A DNA stretch of 64,000 bases, from positions 124,001 through 188,000 of the forward strand of contig NZ_JALKAC010000009.1 of assembly GCF_024171645.1 (NCBI RefSeq). Direction: 5' to 3'. This document shows, piece by piece, positions 62,101 to 64,000 of the stretch (its first letter is position 1; each line of letters opens with the position of its first letter). The position numbers were made by a program, and so were the translations under genes. The DNA is from Flavobacterium sp. HSC-32F16 (lineage in GTDB: Bacteria > Bacteroidota > Bacteroidia > Flavobacteriales > Flavobacteriaceae). Under the pieces are notes generated by a model that saw only the letters and a program-made list of their open reading frames with translations, was not told where the DNA came from and made no database searches.

Positions 62101-62179
62101 AGAAGGTTTACAAGGTGTTGATGTATTTGGTTTACCATCAACAAGAAGTATCGGTCTTAATTTAAACATAACTTTCTAA
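59153..62179 (+). CDS. cusCII: SusC/RagA-type TonB-dependent receptor of the chitin locus (CusC II)
   Basis: A 1008-residue outer membrane protein, paralogous to the first SusC. The signal peptide runs to about residue 20 (SLAQ). Carboxypeptidase-like beta domain about 24-98, plug about 105-235, then the barrel with a C-terminal Phe. Its N-terminus (MIVFTTQVSLAQVKNVKGV) closely matches that of the first copy, so the pair arose by duplication and then diverged in the barrel. The upstream operator is shared with the first. It probably accepts a different size of oligomer. The name comes from the matching F. johnsoniae locus. Confidence 0.83.
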   Translation: MKKIFLIFMIVFTTQVSLAQVKNVKGVITDSDGMPLPGASVAVQGGQKGATTDFDGLYSIEVQKGQTLVFSYVGLETQNIVVGDAATVNVKMVQAASNSLNEVVVTSLGIKRAKKSVTYATQELKAEELTRVRDVNVINTIAGKIAGVAVTKSSSGTGGSTKVVIRGNSSFTNNQPLYVIDGIPLYNAGSGQPNGTFGDLAGGNRDGGDVVSLINPDDYEGMTVLKGAGASVLYGSQGANGVILLTSKKGKVGAETFNVGSVTTFDTAAYLPKFQSDYTSDPGSQLSWGAKQKVKDDVKDFFETGVTQITSLAFSKATEGSSTSLTYANTDASGIIPNNHLKKNNFGVRQSGKFFKDKLNVAATGNYTTQTIDNRPTNGLYFNPINSVYSHPRAYTLNDLKTFEVFDPVKNMMVQNYPGVKIDDSNENPYWLINREKTVDTNNFFNGSIALDYKVAEWFHLTSRYSYNRSESNFQKRMYASTAEALAHPTGRYINASLIGTQNYADLIGLINTDFSDKFSFNATIGASINNSRTTGLTIDSGIGGGLNYDNIFTLGNFVNNNGNVQTGSQREVQSIFAATTFGYKNYLYLDVAARNDWSSTLVNTDNPSFFYPSVGISAILSEMTAMPEWVSYGKVRATYAQVGNDIAAFITSPTSTIVAGSIVNPPVGPKPGTTLKPELKSEIELGTEWRMFNNRFGFEFSYYNSETKNQYIQVPAPSTNPFGYTNYAINAGSITNRGFEVVANAGIIKGEKFSWDSSLNFSTNKSKVNDIPAETPQGRIILTDPGSNSYRYSLIEGRPFGVIEGKNILKDAQGRILLDENGKIQKTDWEEIGSANPDFMLGWSNTFKIGAFTASILLDGRFGGEVLSLTEAINDANGVSKRSGDARNAGGVPINAVLPNGTAVTTMSAYDYYNGIGGRNGASGEYAYDATNVSVREISIGYTFNKKAIPFVQSASLSLIARNLFFIYKDAPFDPNIALSTGEGLQGVDVFGLPSTRSIGLNLNITF

Positions 62180-62192
62180 TCTAAAAGAAATC

Positions 62193-63764
62193 ATGATATC
62201 AAATAAAATAAAAAAAACAGCAATATGCCTTTCCTTACTAGCGGCATTTAGCTGTACAGATAACTTTGAGGAAATTAATACAAACCCAGTTGGGGCAGGT
62301 ACCTCAGATTTAGAGCAAAACTTTAATAATATTAAAAGTTTGTTTAAGCCAAGTTTTAACAGAATGTACATTTGTGATGTAACCTGGCAGTATCAAATAC
62401 AACAGAGTTTACAAGCAGATGGATGGTCTGGATATATGATCACTCCAAACCCTTTTAAATATGTTGAAATAAACAATAACTACGTATTAAATGAAGGATG
62501 GAATACTTATGCTTGGGATGATGCGTATGTTAATATTATTGCGAATCTTTATAAGGTTGAGCAAAGAGCAAAAGGTAAATATGATAATTTCTATTCGTGG
62601 TCTTTAATTATTAAAGCTGTTGCAATGCAAAGAATTACAGATATGTATGGCCCGGCTGTAATGTCAAGTTACGGATCAGATGGACCTGCGGTTTATGACT
62701 CACAGCAAGAGATTTATACTCAAATGTTTAAAGATTTAGATTTTGCAGTAAATGATTTAACAGCTAGAATTACTGCAGGAGAGGCATCGGTTTTTGAAGG
62801 AACTGATTTGTCTTCTTATAACGGAAAATATGCACAATGGGTTAAATATGCAAACTCTATGCGTTTAAGACTAGCAATGCGTATCTCTAAAGTTGACCCT
62901 GCACTGGCAAAAACGGAAGCAGAGAAAGCAGTGAATCATCCATTAGGAGTTATGGTTACAAATGACGATGTTATGAAGATAAAATCTCCTGTAGATCTTA
63001 ATGTTATCGATCAAATGAGCCATTCTTGGGCAGGTTTATTTATGGGCGCAGATATGGAGTCTATTTTAGGAGGTTATGAAGATCCTAGAATTTCTAAATA
63101 TTGGGAAACATCTGCAATTTCTCCAGGTGAATATAAAGGAGTTAGGACAGGTATTGTATATCCTACTGCAACAACATATGCCGCATTTTCGCAAACAGGT
63201 CCAAGAACAAAAACTGGAGAAATTACTTGGATGTCTACTGCTGAAGTATATTTCTTAAGAGCAGAAGGTGCATTAAGAGGATGGAATATGGGTGGAGATG
63301 CTCAAAGCTTATATGAAAGAGGTATCAAAGCTTCTTTTGAACAAAATGGAGTAGCTGGTGCAGAAGCTTATATTGCTGATAATACTAAGACAGCTAAAGA
63401 TTATGTTGACTTAATTGAGCCTAAAAATAACACACCGGCTATAAATAATGTAACTGTTGCTTGGGGAGCTGATAAAGAAACAAATCTTCAAAAAATTATT
63501 ACTCAAAAATGGATTGCTACTTATCCTGATGGACAAGAAGCCTGGTCTGAATACAGAAGAACAGGTTACCCAAAATTATTTCGAATTAATAACAATCAAA
63601 GTGGAGGTGTTATCAGTACTGAGTTTGGTGTTAGAAGATTACCTTTTACACAATCAGAAAAAGCTAACAATCCTAAAGGAGTTGAATCAGGATTAACAAA
63701 ACTTGGAGGTGCAGATACTGGTGCTACGAGACTTTGGTGGGATGTTAATGCTCCGAATTTCTAA
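62193..63764 (+). CDS. cusDII: SusD-like glycan-binding lipoprotein of the chitin locus (CusD II)
   Basis: A 523-residue lipoprotein (signal AAFSC, Cys21) of the SusD-like_2 type: DNFEEINTNPVG at the N-terminus, QRITDMYGPAVMSS in the helical core near residue 150, and WSEYRRTGYPKLFRI before a tail LWWDVNAPNF. It follows susC II by 13 bp and is the lid for that receptor. It shares the general layout of the first SusD-like protein but is not closely similar across most of its length. A stable hairpin follows before nagB. Confidence 0.86.
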   Translation: MISNKIKKTAICLSLLAAFSCTDNFEEINTNPVGAGTSDLEQNFNNIKSLFKPSFNRMYICDVTWQYQIQQSLQADGWSGYMITPNPFKYVEINNNYVLNEGWNTYAWDDAYVNIIANLYKVEQRAKGKYDNFYSWSLIIKAVAMQRITDMYGPAVMSSYGSDGPAVYDSQQEIYTQMFKDLDFAVNDLTARITAGEASVFEGTDLSSYNGKYAQWVKYANSMRLRLAMRISKVDPALAKTEAEKAVNHPLGVMVTNDDVMKIKSPVDLNVIDQMSHSWAGLFMGADMESILGGYEDPRISKYWETSAISPGEYKGVRTGIVYPTATTYAAFSQTGPRTKTGEITWMSTAEVYFLRAEGALRGWNMGGDAQSLYERGIKASFEQNGVAGAEAYIADNTKTAKDYVDLIEPKNNTPAINNVTVAWGADKETNLQKIITQKWIATYPDGQEAWSEYRRTGYPKLFRINNNQSGGVISTEFGVRRLPFTQSEKANNPKGVESGLTKLGGADTGATRLWWDVNAPNF

Positions 63765-63806
63765 AAATAAACATCAAAAAAATATAAGATTTTAAGTTTG
63801 GTTAGC

Positions 63807-63842
63807 AAATGGTGCAAGCAATGCAAATTGCTTGTGCCATTT
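63807..63842 (+). promoter_or_regulatory. 15-bp hairpin between cusDII and nagB
   Basis: AAATGGTGCAAGCAA (63807-63821) pairs completely with TTGCTTGTGCCATTT (63828-63842), using two G-U pairs, around a 6-base loop. No T run follows, so it is not a standard terminator. It may protect the upstream mRNA end or reduce read-through into nagB. Confidence 0.6.
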
Positions 63843-63880
63843 CAAAAACCAAAATTGTATATACCAAAAAAAGAAAAGAA

Positions 63881-64000
63881 ATGAAAAGTGCTTTAGAAAT
63901 AAAACCTGATATCAGTTATAAGAGCGCCGGTAAATTTGAAGAAACAAGATTTGAGAAAATTCACAACGAGATCTTCAAAAGTTCAGCTGAAGCTTCGGTA
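63881..64000 (+). CDS. nagB: Glucosamine-6-phosphate deaminase, N-terminal part (cut by window end)
   Basis: Only the first 40 codons are present (starting MKSALEIKPDISYKSAGKFE, followed by ETRFEKIHNEIFKSS). This is the N-terminus of the long Bacteroidota form of glucosamine-6-phosphate deaminase (about 640 residues in relatives). The enzyme turns GlcN-6-P into fructose-6-phosphate and ammonia, feeding glycolysis. The position after the second SusC/D pair matches the F. johnsoniae chitin locus. The identification rests on a short segment, so it is good but not certain. Confidence 0.75.
   Translation, partial: MKSALEIKPDISYKSAGKFEETRFEKIHNEIFKSSAEASV

Noticed and set aside
1..64000. CRISPR arrays, tRNA genes, insertion sequences and prophage genes
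   Set aside because: I looked for regular spaced repeats, cloverleaf ends, transposase motifs and phage structural genes and saw none that could be supported.

Overview
The window looks like chromosomal DNA from a Flavobacterium-type member of the Bacteroidota, close to F. johnsoniae in gene content. The evidence is AT-rich sequence, Bacteroidota promoter boxes (TAnnTTTG), SusC/SusD pairs, a LytS/LytTR-type two-component pair, bacillithiol synthesis (bshA), a Bacteroidota-type small SRP RNA and many inner- and outer-membrane genes with typical flavobacterial neighbours. No tRNA, 16S/23S rRNA, CRISPR array, transposase or prophage was seen.

Layout. (1) 0.2-5.5 kb: an AT-rich accessory block that reads as a type VI secretion effector cassette. 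It holds a LysM-like protein, a DUF4280 PAAR-like protein, a Tle1-type (DUF2235) phospholipase with an Ig-like N-terminus, a small three-segment membrane protein and a DUF2931-like membrane-anchored protein, the last two being candidate immunity genes. (2) 5.5-14.8 kb: mostly minus-strand housekeeping and envelope genes, namely an M20 amidohydrolase, a VanX-like dipeptidase, a THUMP-like methyltransferase, an AI-2E-type exporter, an M43 metalloprotease lipoprotein, a TrmH-type methylase, a DUF4159 protein, rsmE and tsaD. (3) 15.0-19.5 kb: a giant tamB-like gene with an abnormal 5' end. (4) 19.8-23.6 kb: a central-carbon cluster of pfkA, gap, a GlcNAc-kinase-like gene, mgsA and a convergent ridA. 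(5) 23.7-31.5 kb: an envelope cluster with lptD, a cell-wall amidase and an MlaD-like MCE protein, followed by two Fe-S oxidoreductase-like proteins. (6) 31.7-38.2 kb: bshA, a PrcB-like lipoprotein, an LpxH-like hydrolase, aroC and a dicarboxylate/glutamate symporter. (7) 38.3-49.2 kb: a hybrid sensor kinase, an RhlE-type helicase, the histidine-utilization genes hutG and hutI, a glutaminyl cyclase lipoprotein, the SRP RNA gene, an SDR oxidoreductase and a transaldolase.

(8) 49.3-64.0 kb: a polysaccharide utilization locus whose order matches the F. johnsoniae chitin utilization locus (ChiUL): an FHS-family sugar transporter, a LytTR response regulator with its sensor kinase, SusC/D pair I, a GH18 lipoprotein, SusC/D pair II, and the start of glucosamine-6-phosphate deaminase, cut by the window edge. 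The likely flow is chitin binding and cleavage at the cell surface, import of oligomers by the two SusC/D pairs, inner-membrane uptake of GlcNAc by the FHS transporter, phosphorylation (possibly by the BadF-type kinase at 22 kb), deamination by NagB, and glycolysis through PfkA and Gap.

The most interesting non-coding signals are in this last region. The two susC-like genes share a leader of about 100 bp with a direct repeat at exactly 21-bp (two helical turns) period, placed at the same distance from a shared -7-like box. This is a strong candidate binding site for the adjacent LytTR regulator. Elsewhere there are two copies of a structured, Flavo-1-like RNA element (before bshA and before the transaldolase gene), a bidirectional terminator built from the overlapping ends of two convergent genes, and several dispersed Flavobacterium intergenic repeats.
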